Made by a program: the position numbers and the translations under genes
Shown here: positions 25,749 through 35,300 of the stretch, piece after piece
How positions within the stretch are numbered: position 1 is the stretch's first letter
How the letters are laid out: the number at the start of each line of letters is the position of its first letter
Source of the DNA: an uncultured Brachyspira sp.
GTDB taxonomy: Bacteria > Spirochaetota > Brachyspiria > Brachyspirales > Brachyspiraceae
Length of the DNA stretch: 64,000 nucleotides
Assembly (NCBI RefSeq): GCF_910578695.1
Contig: NZ_CAJTQJ010000002.1
Span: forward strand, 74,645 to 138,644
Reading direction: 5' to 3'
Notes under the pieces: model-generated
What the model was told of the DNA's origin: nothing
Seen by the model: the letters and a program-made list of their open reading frames with translations, nothing else
The model's database searches: none

Positions 25749-26549
25749 TTAATCAGCAAAATAATAAGCATCTTCGCAGAATGACACTATAGCACAGGTG
25801 CTGATTTCAGGATTTATCATATAGCTTTCTGTAAGAGTGATATTAAACTCTTCAGGCTTCAGTTTATCAAATATTATTTTATTGCCGTACATATTTGAAA
25901 GTGCCTTATAACCAAAAGAATACCTGCATCCTATATGTTTTCTTTTTCCATTATTTTTTAAATTAAGTAAATTATCCATATAAGTTTGAAGTATGTCGGC
26001 ATAATTTTCTATAATATGCGTTCCTAGTGCATTATAAAAATAATAATCTTTATAATCATCATTATCGTATAAGCCTTTCAAAAAATTATGAAACTTTTCT
26101 CCAAGACTTACAAGAGTAAAACCAATAGTATCTTTTTCCTTATCAAAAAAATCAGCTATAGAATTATAAGGTTCTTTTTCCATACGCTCTAAAGGTATTT
26201 CTATTTTTTTATTATTTAATTCATCAGAATCATATATATATAATTTATCATTCTCTGTGATAGTTTCATAAAATCCGTAAATCATTATAGGCTCAATCAA
26301 GTTATTTTCTATAATATTATTTTTCATCTCTTCATATTTAGGCTCTACTTTTGTTTTAATCATTTCATTATATTTGTTCATATCCTGATTCTTAGCAGAA
26401 TAACCGAATCCTGCTCTAAAAAGTCTTACTTTATTTATCATATCAAAAGCTTCTTTTTCTATATGCTTATTAAACTCAAAAACTTTTCTTCCATAGAATG
26501 GAGGTTCATTAATATAATGCTGATGATTTTTATGATTTATTTCTGCCAT
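25749..26549 (-). CDS. Stand-alone MetH reactivation (SAM-binding) domain protein
   Basis: A 266-residue protein matching the C-terminal activation domain of cobalamin-dependent methionine synthase. The core is KHIGCRYSFGYKALSNMYGN near residue 200, equivalent to the R-x-x-PGYPACPDH segment that binds SAM, and FNITLTESYMINPEISTCAI near 230, equivalent to the TES-MxPxxSVSG segment. The usual PACP is altered to KALS. The domain normally allows reductive methylation of oxidised cobalamin. MetH upstream on the same strand lacks exactly this domain, so the two probably form a split enzyme. AAGGA precedes the ATG. Confidence 0.8.
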   Translation of the reverse strand: MAEINHKNHQHYINEPPFYGRKVFEFNKHIEKEAFDMINKVRLFRAGFGYSAKNQDMNKYNEMIKTKVEPKYEEMKNNIIENNLIEPIMIYGFYETITENDKLYIYDSDELNNKKIEIPLERMEKEPYNSIADFFDKEKDTIGFTLVSLGEKFHNFLKGLYDNDDYKDYYFYNALGTHIIENYADILQTYMDNLLNLKNNGKRKHIGCRYSFGYKALSNMYGNKIIFDKLKPEEFNITLTESYMINPEISTCAIVSFCEDAYYFAD

Positions 26550-26591
26550 TTAAATTCCTTATATTATTATGTTCGCCTTCGCCTTATAATA

Positions 26592-26615
26592 AGCTAGTGA
26601 GTAAACTCACTAGCT
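26592..26615. repeat. Perfect palindrome 1 of the cluster
   Basis: AGCTAGTGAGT and ACTCACTAGCT are perfect complements separated by AA. On the plus strand it is followed by GGATTCGGCTCGC and a run of eight T. Confidence 0.8.
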
Positions 26616-26741
26616 GGATTCGGCTCGCTTTTTTTTAAATTATTTATTATTATTGCTAATAAAAATTGTTCGTCGCTCTGCGTGCCTTTGGCAATGCTCG
26701 CCGACGAAGTCCACTACAGTGTTGACAGGCGTCGCTTTAAC

Positions 26742-26767
26742 TACATCGATAATAAATTATCGATGTA
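26742..26767. repeat. Perfect palindrome 2 of the cluster
   Basis: TACATCGATAAT and ATTATCGATGTA are perfect complements separated by AA. It is followed on the plus strand by CTTCGGCTCAC and six T, the same tail as palindrome 1, although the stem sequences are unrelated. Confidence 0.8.
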
Positions 26768-26913
26768 CTTCGGCTCACTTTTTTAATTGTTGTTATGCCG
26801 CCTACTTGGTCGCCTCGTCTAATAGTTCCGAAGCAATTTCATTACTTGGAGACTCGGCTTATTATATCTATAATAAACTATCAAGACCAACTAACTATCT
26901 GTATTTTTTATTA

Positions 26914-29535
26914 TTATTTTTCTTTATCTCTGTCTGCTATTATTTCTTTTATAGCCAAAATATCATCAAATCCGTCTTTGCAGTAAAATATTTTAGCACT
27001 ATCTCCATAAACTTTCCTGCAGTCATTTTCTACAAACTCTTTTGTAAGTGCAGCCCCTCCGAGAAGTATAGGTATTTTTAATCCTTTATCTTTAATATAT
27101 GCCAGATTATCTTTCATAACTTCTGTGGATTTTACTAAAAGACCTGACATCCCTATGCAGTCAGCATTATGCTCCTGATATGCCTCTAAAAACTTTTCTA
27201 TAGATACTTTAGTACCGATATTAACTGTTTCAAATCCATTATTTTTTATAATAATTTCTACCAAATTTTTACCAACATCATGCACATCGCCTGCAACAGT
27301 ACCAAGTATAATTTTAGCAGTTTTTTCCTGTTTCTTCTTTTCTAAAAACTCAGATAAAAAATCAACGCTTTTTTTCATCACTTCAGCAGAACCCAAAACA
27401 AATGGAAGCTGTATAGTTCCTTCTCCAAATTTCACGCCTATATCAGCCATTGTAGGAAGCAGTATTTCATCAATTATAGTTTGTGCAAATTTCTTTTCTC
27501 CGCCGAACTCTTCACTGCTTTTCTTTACTTCATTAAGTAAAGTCTCCATATCTTTCCACTCGCCGTCAAGCATAGCCTCTCTTATAGCTTCTCTTATAGG
27601 TTTCTTAATGTTTTCTTTATTATCTGAATCTAATTCCTTCTTTTCTTTTTTATCAGAGAAATGGTTTATATAATTTATTAAAGGTTCTTTGGTATTATTT
27701 TTATTATATATTAATTCTTTCGCTAATTTTATTTCTTTTTCATCTATCTTTGAAATAGGAAGTATTTGAGCTACATTGACAATTGCAGCGGTAAGTCCGT
27801 AATTAACGGCTTCGTACAAAAATACTGAATTCATTATTTTTCTAGCCTCTTCTTTAAGCCCGAAAGATATATTCGATACCCCCAAACTTATTGAACTTTC
27901 AGGATATTTTTTTGACAATTCTTTTATAGCATTTAAAGTTTCAATGCCTGCTGAAAAACTATTTTCATCTCCGCTTGCAAGTGTAAATGTAAGAGGATCA
28001 AATATTATATCATGAGGAAGTATTTTATGAACATTAACAGCACGATTATACATTCTTTCAGCCATTCTTAATTTATCTTCACAAGTTAAAGCCATTGATT
28101 TTTCATCTATTGTAAGAAGCATTATAGAAGCACCGTATCTTTTTGCTAATGAACATATAGCATCAAATTTTTCCTCGCCTTGCTCCATATTGGCAGAATT
28201 TATTATTGATTTGCCTCCATATACTTTTAATGCCGCCTCTATAACATTTGGTTTTATTGCATCAATCACCAAAGGCAAAGAAATCTGCTTTACATAAGCA
28301 GAAATAATTTTTGTAATATCTTCTGTTTCATCTCTTCCAGCCCAAGCAGCATTAACATCTATTGCATGACTTCCAGCCTTTACCTGCTTTATTCCAATAT
28401 CAAGCATACCATCCATATCATCAGCTATCATAAGCTCTCTGAATATTTTGCTTCCTGTAGCATTGCTTCTTTCACCAATCATTAAAGGAGCAGGTTTTTG
28501 TTTTATACTAACTGTATTAAACAAACTTGCTATATAAGGCATCGGTTTTTCTAATGCTGTTTTTTTTGGTTTTATTCCTTTTGCTTTATCAGATAATGCC
28601 TTTATATGAATAGGAGTAGTACCGCAGCAGCCGCCTATAAATGCAAGTCCTTCTAAATTAAAAAAACTGCTGTTAATATCTGCAAATTCTTCTGCAGTCA
28701 TACTATAATATGCTTTTCCGCCTCTGTTTTCAGGAAGTCCAGCATTACTATGTATTGATATAGGAAGAGATGATATTTGTGATAGTTTTTTTATATGACG
28801 CATAGCCATATCAGGACCGGTTCCGCAGTTCATACCTATAGAAAATATATCCAAATTTGAAAGTATTGTATATGCAGTTTCTATATCTGTACCCAAAAGC
28901 ATAGTACCTTCTTTTTCTATAGTTACAGAAACCATTATTGGAATTTCTTTATTTAATTTTTTAGCTGCATCATTAACTGCTAATACTGCTGATTTTAACT
29001 GCAGAACATCCTGAGATGTTTCTAAAAGAATTATATCAGCTCCTGCATCTATTAAACCTTTAGCAGCTTCAGTATATCCTTCATACATTTCATCAAAAGT
29101 AATTTGTCCTAAACTCGGAAGTTTTACACCCGGTCCCAAACTGCCTGCAATAAAAATGTCTCTATTTAAATCTCCTTTTGAATTAGGATTTTTTAAATAT
29201 TCTTCTCTTGCTTCATTAGCTATTAATGCTGCTGCTTTTGCAAGTTCATAAGTTTTATCTGCAATATTATATTCGCTTAAAACCCAAGGTATAGCTCCGA
29301 AACTATTTGTTTTTATTATATTGGCATTGGCATTAAGATAATCTATATGTATTTCTTTCATTATATTAGGGGCAGTTATATTGAGTATCTCATTACAGCC
29401 TTCTATATTATTTCCATTTATAATCCAAGATTCTTTTTTGATTTCTTTATTTTGAAGTTCTGTACCTGTTGCACCGTCTATTATTAAATACTGTTTTTTT
29501 ATAAGTTCTTTTAATCTTTCTTTTGTACAATACAT
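26914..29535 (-). CDS. metH: Cobalamin-dependent methionine synthase lacking the reactivation domain
   Basis: Transfers the methyl group of 5-methyl-THF to homocysteine through cobalamin. The domains over 873 residues are: homocysteine-binding barrel (about 1-325) with zinc ligands in MNCGTGPD and GGCCGTTP (near 302-303); pterin-binding barrel (about 340-620) with GERSNATGSKIF and IDVNAAWAG; then the cobalamin cap and Rossmann domains, with the axial His in GDVHDVGKN near residue 750 and GMSGLLVKS and LLGGAALT downstream. It ends where the SAM/activation domain would begin; E. coli MetH is about 1227 residues. That domain is encoded separately 364 bases downstream. Start ATG follows TTGGAT. 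Confidence 0.93.
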   Translation of the reverse strand: MYCTKERLKELIKKQYLIIDGATGTELQNKEIKKESWIINGNNIEGCNEILNITAPNIMKEIHIDYLNANANIIKTNSFGAIPWVLSEYNIADKTYELAKAAALIANEAREEYLKNPNSKGDLNRDIFIAGSLGPGVKLPSLGQITFDEMYEGYTEAAKGLIDAGADIILLETSQDVLQLKSAVLAVNDAAKKLNKEIPIMVSVTIEKEGTMLLGTDIETAYTILSNLDIFSIGMNCGTGPDMAMRHIKKLSQISSLPISIHSNAGLPENRGGKAYYSMTAEEFADINSSFFNLEGLAFIGGCCGTTPIHIKALSDKAKGIKPKKTALEKPMPYIASLFNTVSIKQKPAPLMIGERSNATGSKIFRELMIADDMDGMLDIGIKQVKAGSHAIDVNAAWAGRDETEDITKIISAYVKQISLPLVIDAIKPNVIEAALKVYGGKSIINSANMEQGEEKFDAICSLAKRYGASIMLLTIDEKSMALTCEDKLRMAERMYNRAVNVHKILPHDIIFDPLTFTLASGDENSFSAGIETLNAIKELSKKYPESSISLGVSNISFGLKEEARKIMNSVFLYEAVNYGLTAAIVNVAQILPISKIDEKEIKLAKELIYNKNNTKEPLINYINHFSDKKEKKELDSDNKENIKKPIREAIREAMLDGEWKDMETLLNEVKKSSEEFGGEKKFAQTIIDEILLPTMADIGVKFGEGTIQLPFVLGSAEVMKKSVDFLSEFLEKKKQEKTAKIILGTVAGDVHDVGKNLVEIIIKNNGFETVNIGTKVSIEKFLEAYQEHNADCIGMSGLLVKSTEVMKDNLAYIKDKGLKIPILLGGAALTKEFVENDCRKVYGDSAKIFYCKDGFDDILAIKEIIADRDKEK

Positions 29536-29564
29536 TATTTATATCCAATTCTATAATTATAAAC

Positions 29565-29592
29565 ATTCTAATATAAATTTGAAATATAACAA
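29565..29592 (-). promoter_or_regulatory. Candidate promoter of metH
   Basis: On the minus strand TTGTTA (29587-29592), a 16-base spacer and TAGAAT (29565-29570) lie about 30 bases before the ATG. I saw no cobalamin or SAM riboswitch in the 239-base upstream gap. Confidence 0.35.
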
Positions 29593-29774
29593 GTATTAAA
29601 ATATAATGATATGTATTTTAAATTATATTATACTTAATTTTATCTAAGCATTCTAAATATCATAAAAGTATATGGTAGTATTTAATGCATAAGCAGATTA
29701 TAAATTTTATAAAAAGTTTGTAATATTATTAAAATTATGTTAGTATATTCTATATAATAATTTAAGGCATTTTA

Positions 29775-30986
29775 ATGAATAAAAACCAGCCTTTTTTTTC
29801 TTTGATTATACCTATATATAATACTGAAAAATATTTAAGAAGATGTTTAGACAGTGTTGTTAATCAAACATTCAAAGATATAGAAATAATAATAGTAAAT
29901 GACTGCTCGCCTCAAAATTGCGATGAAATAGTTTCTGAATATAATGATGAAAGAATAATTTATATAAAGCATAATATTAATAAAGGGTTATTTTTAGCTA
30001 GAAAAACAGGTAATATAAAAGCATCTGGAAAATATATTATTTATATAGATTCTGATGATGAAGCTGATATTAATATGTGCTATGAAGTATATGAAGAATA
30101 TAAAAAAAAAGAAGCTGATATTATACATTTTAATATAAAAGCTATTTTAGATAAAAATATAAATATTGCAAAAAAAGAAAAACAAAAAATGATAATGAAA
30201 GTAGAATGGTATTTATCTGCAAACCGCAGTTTAATTAATGAAAAATATTTACTAAATGAAATAGCAGAGGAAAAAATACCTCATAATATGTGTGCTAAAG
30301 CTTATAAATCTAATATAATCAAAAAAATTACTGAATATATGCCCGATATAAGGCTTATGAATGCAGAGGATATGCTGCAGTCATTGATGATTTGTTATTT
30401 TGCTTCATCTTATTCATCTATAAATAAACAGCTATATTATTATTATATAAGTATTGGAGAAAGCAATAAAAATACTTCAAATTTAAATTTTGATTCTTAT
30501 AACTATTTATGCGAATGTTCAAAAACTGCCTGTGATGAATTTTTAAAATTTCTAAAAAAACAAGATGATGAAATATTATATGGATTTTACTACTATACTA
30601 TTTACTATAATCAGTATAGATTTTTAAAAGAAAAGATAGTTAATGATGAAAATAAAAATGAATATATAAAAATTTTAGAAAATAATTTTGATTTAAATAT
30701 TATTAATAAATATTTAAAAATAAAAGAATATGATGAACTTGAAAAAAATAAATATAAAAAAATTATAAATAAACTTACACCTTACTTTTTTTCTATAATA
30801 ATATATGAATATTATATAAATATAAAATTATTTGGAATAAAAATAAATTTGAAAAATAATAAATGCTTTAAAGAACCTGTAATTATTTCATTTAATTCAT
30901 TATTAAAAAATATATTTTCTATTAATACAGATGATAAAGAAAACAAATATATAAAAATATTATTTATAAAAATAAAATTAAAATAA
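29775..30986 (+). CDS. Family 2 glycosyltransferase
   Basis: The N-terminal GT-A domain (about 8-230 of 403 residues) is classic: SLIIPIYNTEKYLRRCLDSV, IEIIIVNDCSP and the metal-binding IYIDSDDEAD (DxD type, near residue 95). The C-terminal 170 residues are Lys/Asn/Tyr rich, helical and specific to this protein; it ends in a repeated short motif (ILFIKIKLK after FGIKINLKNNK) seen at the tail of many surface-glycan transferases. No signal or membrane helix. Substrate unknown. AAGG precedes the ATG. It is a single gene rather than part of a visible glycan cluster. Confidence 0.85.
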   Translation: MNKNQPFFSLIIPIYNTEKYLRRCLDSVVNQTFKDIEIIIVNDCSPQNCDEIVSEYNDERIIYIKHNINKGLFLARKTGNIKASGKYIIYIDSDDEADINMCYEVYEEYKKKEADIIHFNIKAILDKNINIAKKEKQKMIMKVEWYLSANRSLINEKYLLNEIAEEKIPHNMCAKAYKSNIIKKITEYMPDIRLMNAEDMLQSLMICYFASSYSSINKQLYYYYISIGESNKNTSNLNFDSYNYLCECSKTACDEFLKFLKKQDDEILYGFYYYTIYYNQYRFLKEKIVNDENKNEYIKILENNFDLNIINKYLKIKEYDELEKNKYKKIINKLTPYFFSIIIYEYYINIKLFGIKINLKNNKCFKEPVIISFNSLLKNIFSINTDDKENKYIKILFIKIKLK

Positions 30987-31007
30987 TTAAATATTATAAT
31001 AAAGTTT

Positions 31008-31037
31008 TTTACATAAAAACTTATATTTTGTTATAAT
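31008..31037 (+). promoter_or_regulatory. Sigma-70-type promoter of the DUF3298 lipoprotein gene
   Basis: TTTACA (31008-31013), an 18-base spacer and a perfect TATAAT (31032-31037) stand 45 bases before the ATG. An A/T stem (AAGTTTTT and AAAAACTT) overlaps the -35 region and could help end the preceding gene. Confidence 0.5.
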
Positions 31038-31081
31038 TATTATATTTTTAGGAGTAGTATTATAAATAAAGAGAGTAAAAA

Positions 31082-32185
31082 ATGAAAGCTATTTTTTCAA
31101 CATTATTATGTACCTTATTAATTTTTGTTTCATGCAGTAATTCAAATAATATTGCAGAAATCAAACCATTACAGCTTAGTGAAAATGAAGAAGCTAATAA
31201 CTATGAAGTTGTTTATTTAAAAGCTGATACAGGTGAATATATCAATTCTGAAATAGCCCAAAATGAAAATGGGAATTTTGGAATAATATATTATAGAGAT
31301 ACAAATCAAAATTTAAACATATTCAATGTTACAAGAGCAGGGGAGCTTGATGAAGGAAATATTTCAGCTGTTTCTTATGATAATAAAACTTTAGAAGGAA
31401 ATTTCCCAAGCATTGCTTATCCGTTTATTGCTAAAATAGACGGTAAAGAAATGACTTTCAAAGCGGCAAAAACTCCTATAACTGGTGCTAGAATAATTGA
31501 GTATATTTATTCAAATGTTTCTCCTAAAACTGATGATGAAAAATCTTTCCAATTTAAAACCGCAGTATTTGCTTTAAATAATGACAGTAAATCTGCTGTC
31601 ATAAATAAAATTAATTTGGATATAAATAAAGACTTTGGAATTACTGATACAAGTATTTTCAATGATTTGACAAAATTATTAACAGCCCAAAGCTTAATAA
31701 GCAATAAAATGACTCCTATATATGATGAATGGGTACAGTCCGATTATATTTCATATATAGAAGACTATTCTTCTCAATTCGGCATAGACTATTTAAGCGA
31801 AAAGATAGTTTCTATAAATAAATTTGTTTATGAATATACAGGCGGTGCACATGGAAATTATGCTACAATAAACAGCGTATACTCATTAGAAACAGGAAAT
31901 AAATTAAAAATAGAAGATTTAATAACAGATTTAAAAAATGCTGACTTGATTAATTTAGTAAAAGATAAATTAATAAAAATAGAAGGCAGAGATGCTAATT
32001 CATATTTCGGATTAGATGAGATTTCATTAGAAGATAATAATTTCTATTTGACATCAAAAGGTTTAGTATTTACTTGGGGAATATACGAAATCGGACCTTA
32101 TTCAATAGGCGAGACTAGAGTATTAATTCCAATAGAAGAAATTAAGCCTTATTTAAAAGACGAATACAAAACTATATTTGAATAA
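31082..32185 (+). CDS. DUF3298/PdaC-type lipoprotein
   Basis: A 367-residue exported lipoprotein. A signal peptide of 17 residues ends in the lipobox FVSC (Cys18). The C-terminal half holds the DUF3298 signature YEYTGGAHGNYATINSVYSL, then TGNKLKIEDL, near residues 250-285, preceded by a DUF4163-like region. This pair of domains occurs in RsiV-like anti-sigma factors and PdaC deacetylases, where it may bind peptidoglycan or lysozyme; here no enzymatic domain is attached, so a periplasmic binding role is an inference. GAGAG precedes the ATG. A strong terminator follows. Confidence 0.8.
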   Translation: MKAIFSTLLCTLLIFVSCSNSNNIAEIKPLQLSENEEANNYEVVYLKADTGEYINSEIAQNENGNFGIIYYRDTNQNLNIFNVTRAGELDEGNISAVSYDNKTLEGNFPSIAYPFIAKIDGKEMTFKAAKTPITGARIIEYIYSNVSPKTDDEKSFQFKTAVFALNNDSKSAVINKINLDINKDFGITDTSIFNDLTKLLTAQSLISNKMTPIYDEWVQSDYISYIEDYSSQFGIDYLSEKIVSINKFVYEYTGGAHGNYATINSVYSLETGNKLKIEDLITDLKNADLINLVKDKLIKIEGRDANSYFGLDEISLEDNNFYLTSKGLVFTWGIYEIGPYSIGETRVLIPIEEIKPYLKDEYKTIFE

Positions 32186-32211
32186 TAAAAACATTAACTA
32201 TAAAGTTTATA

Positions 32212-32250
32212 AGAGGGTAATTATTAATTTAATTATCCTCTATATTTTTT
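32212..32250 (+). terminator. Intrinsic terminator after the DUF3298 gene
   Basis: A 12-base stem, AGAGGGTAATTA (32212-32223) with TAATTATCCTCT (32230-32241), has one G-U pair and a 6-base loop, followed by ATATTTTTTC. It lies 27 bases after the stop codon. Confidence 0.75.
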
Positions 32251-32395
32251 CATTCAAAAATTAAATTTACTTTTTCAATATAGTTTTTTTTAAAACTAAA
32301 TTAATAAATATCTAAAGTATTTTCAGAATTGTTATAATTCAAAATACAAGTTTTTTGAGAATATTCAGCAAGATACAAAAAGGAAACATTATAAA

Positions 32396-35300
32396 TTAAA
32401 TATACTTCCAAGTATATCCTTTTTTCATCTCTAAAATCTCTTCAACAGTACCTTTTGCAATTATCTCTCCTCCGTTAATTCCGCCCTCTAATCCTAAATC
32501 AATTATATAATCAGCAGATTTTATAACATCGGGATTATGCTCTATTATTATAACGCTATGTCCTTTTTCTACTAATTTATTTAAAGCTATGAGAAGTTTA
32601 TTAACATCATCAAAATGAAGCCCTGTAGTAGGTTCGTCCAATATATAAACTATATGCTCATCGCCTTGTTTCTTTGATAATTCTGATGCAAGTTTTAAAC
32701 GCTGTAATTCTCCGCCTGAAAAAGTGTCAAGCCTTTGAGAAAGTTTTATATAGCCAAGCCCGACTTCGCTCATTATAGAAAGTGTTTTTATGATTGATTT
32801 ATCAAAGTCAAAAAACTCTATTGCCTCATCAACTGTCAATTCTAGTACCTCAGATATGTTTAAAGATTTGAATCTTACAGATAAAGTTTCATCATTATAT
32901 CTTTTACCTCCGCAAGCCTCGCAAACAATTTCCATATCGGATAAAAAGTGCATAGCAATCTTTCTTATGCCTTTGCCGTCACAGATACTGCATCTTCCTT
33001 CTTTGCCGTTATATGAGAATCTTCCTGAAGAAAATGCTTTTGCTTTAGCTGCAGGAGTCTTTGCAAATATATTTCTTATTTTATCAAATACTTTGCTGTA
33101 GCTTACTAATGTACTTCTAATAGAGCCTACTATTGAAATCTGATCAACTAATATAGAGTCTGAAACAATGCTTGGTATTTCAACGCTTTCAAATTTTGAA
33201 TATTGATTGATTCTTCGTTTTTTTAGGGCAGGGTAGAGAGTATCTATTATTAATGAAGATTTACCGCTTCCAGAAACTCCTGTAACAACTACTATCTTTT
33301 TTAATGGTATATCAGCATCAATATTTTTCAAATTATTTGTTGAAACATTTTTTAATTTTATGCATTCAGTTTCTTCATTTCTTACAGCAGTTTTTTCAAA
33401 TACTTTTTTTCTTTCGCTTAAATAATTTCCTGTAATAGAATTATCATCTTTCAATATATCATCATATTTGCCTTGAAAAATTACTTCTCCTCCAAAACTA
33501 CCGGCAAAAGGACCCATATCTATAATATTATCAGCTGCTTTCATTGTGTCCCTATCATGTTCTACTATTACAAGAGTATTTTTCAAATCTCTTAATTCTT
33601 TCAATGTATCAAGCAGATGATCTGTATCTCTCGGATGAAGCCCTACAGTAGGCTCATCTAATACATAAAGCACGCCTGTAAGTTTAGAACCCAGCTGACT
33701 TGCAAGTCTTATTCTCTGTGCTTCTCCGCCTGAAAGAGTAGAGTATTTTCTGTTTAAAAATAAATATCCAAGTCCTACTTTATCCAAAAAACTCAATCTT
33801 GTTCTTATCTCTTTTACTGCCTCTTTTGATATAGTATTTTCTCTTTCACTTAAAAGATTAGGAAGTTCATTAAAAAAATAAGCAGCTTCTTCAACTGTCA
33901 TTGCACATACTTGGCTTATATTTTTATTTTGTATAGTGTAAGACCTTATTATTTCATTTAATCTCTCTCCATTACAAAAACTGCATTCCTCATCAATAAA
34001 AAACTTGCCGAAAGATTTATCTTTCCACTCTGAATAATCATCGCTTGTAATATCATTATTAGAATGCATTGCCGTAATAACATTTCCTACAGAATAATCG
34101 CTTCCAAAGAAAAAAGCATCTATAACCTTTTTATCAAGCTCATTAAAAGGAGTTTCATATAAATCTTTTTTAGCTATAGAATTTCTTTTTAAAAACTTTA
34201 ATAATGGATATGCATAATGTTCTGCATAATATTTTCCTTGAGAAGAAAACATATTATTAAGAGAAGTATCCAATGCACCATTTAATAATGGTTTTGTGCT
34301 GTCTTTTATTGCTAAATCTATACTAAATGCAGGCTTACTTCCAAGCCCCTTGCATTCCTCACAATATCCCCAATGCGAATTAAATGAAAAATGTCTCGGC
34401 GTAGCTTCAAAATCAAATAAAATACCATGAAGCAAGCAGGCAGGAAATTTCGTATGGAAACTTTCTTTTACTATTATTCCGTGCGAAGCTTTTATATGTA
34501 CTACTCCGCTTGATAAATCCATAGCCCTTTCAATAGCATCTGCAATCCTCGCTCTTTTATCTTTGCCTGCAACTATTCTGTCAATTACTATGCCTACAGA
34601 ATATATTTCTTCTTTTAATAAAGCATCAATATCTTTCTCTGTTATATCATCTATAATATAATCATTACTATTAATCTGCATTCTTACATATCCTGCTTCT
34701 CTTGTCTTTTCTATAATTTTTTTGATATTTTTAGCATCATCATCATTAAAAGTAAATCTATGATTAAATGAACTATGATATAAAGGAGAAATTATAACAA
34801 GTTTATACAAATCCATAGTATCAGTAATTTCAGAAGCAAGTATTGAAGGAGTTTCAGCTTTTAAAGTATCTTTATCAGAGCAATAAGGACAATGCGGTTT
34901 TGACACTCTTGCAAAAATAAGTCTGAAATAGTCATAAATCTCTGTAACAGTTGCAACAGTAGAACGCGGATTTCTTCCTACATTTTTTTGATCTATTGCG
35001 ATGGCAGGAGCAAGCCCTTCTATCTTTTCTACATTAGCATCTTCAAATCTTCCTAAAAATCTTCTTGCATAAGTGGAAAGCGATTCAACAAATCTCCTCT
35101 GTCCCTCTTTAAATATAGTATCAAATGCAAGAGAAGTTTTTCCGCTTCCTGATACTCCTGTTATAACATTTATCTTATTTTTAGGAAGCGTTAAATTTAT
35201 ATTTTTAAGATTATGTTTATTAGCACCTTTTATTATTAATGAAGTATTTTCTTCTTTTTTTGTTTCTTCTATTTTTAGAGCTTCTTTTTTATTTTTTGAA

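Larger units (their letters stand above)
26550..26913. other. 364-base intergenic region with a GC-rich palindrome cluster
   Basis: This gap between metH and its reactivation gene has a clearly higher G+C content over about 26570-26860 than anything else in the window. It contains two perfect palindromes (listed separately), an imperfect hairpin at about 26669-26707 (TTCGTCG ... CGACGAA with TGCC-TTT-GGCA at the tip) and an imperfect stem at about 26824-26854. Two of the palindromes are followed by TTCGGCTC(G/A)CTTTTTT, and the last stem by CTCGGCTTATT. Open frames across it look non-coding. Confidence 0.6.

Noticed and set aside
26660..26740. tRNA or other stable RNA gene in the GC-rich patch
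   Set aside because: No cloverleaf, no TTC-x-A-x-x loop and no CCA end could be fitted; hairpins are separate palindromes.
26653..27081. Plus-strand frames of 142 and 63 codons overlapping the palindrome cluster and the end of metH
   Set aside because: They read through repeats and hairpins, overlap the well-supported metH on the other strand, have no ribosome site and translate to Cys/Ser-rich low-information sequence.
29536..29774. Cobalamin or SAM riboswitch upstream of metH
   Set aside because: The gap is almost pure A/T and shows none of the conserved helices or boxes of these riboswitches.
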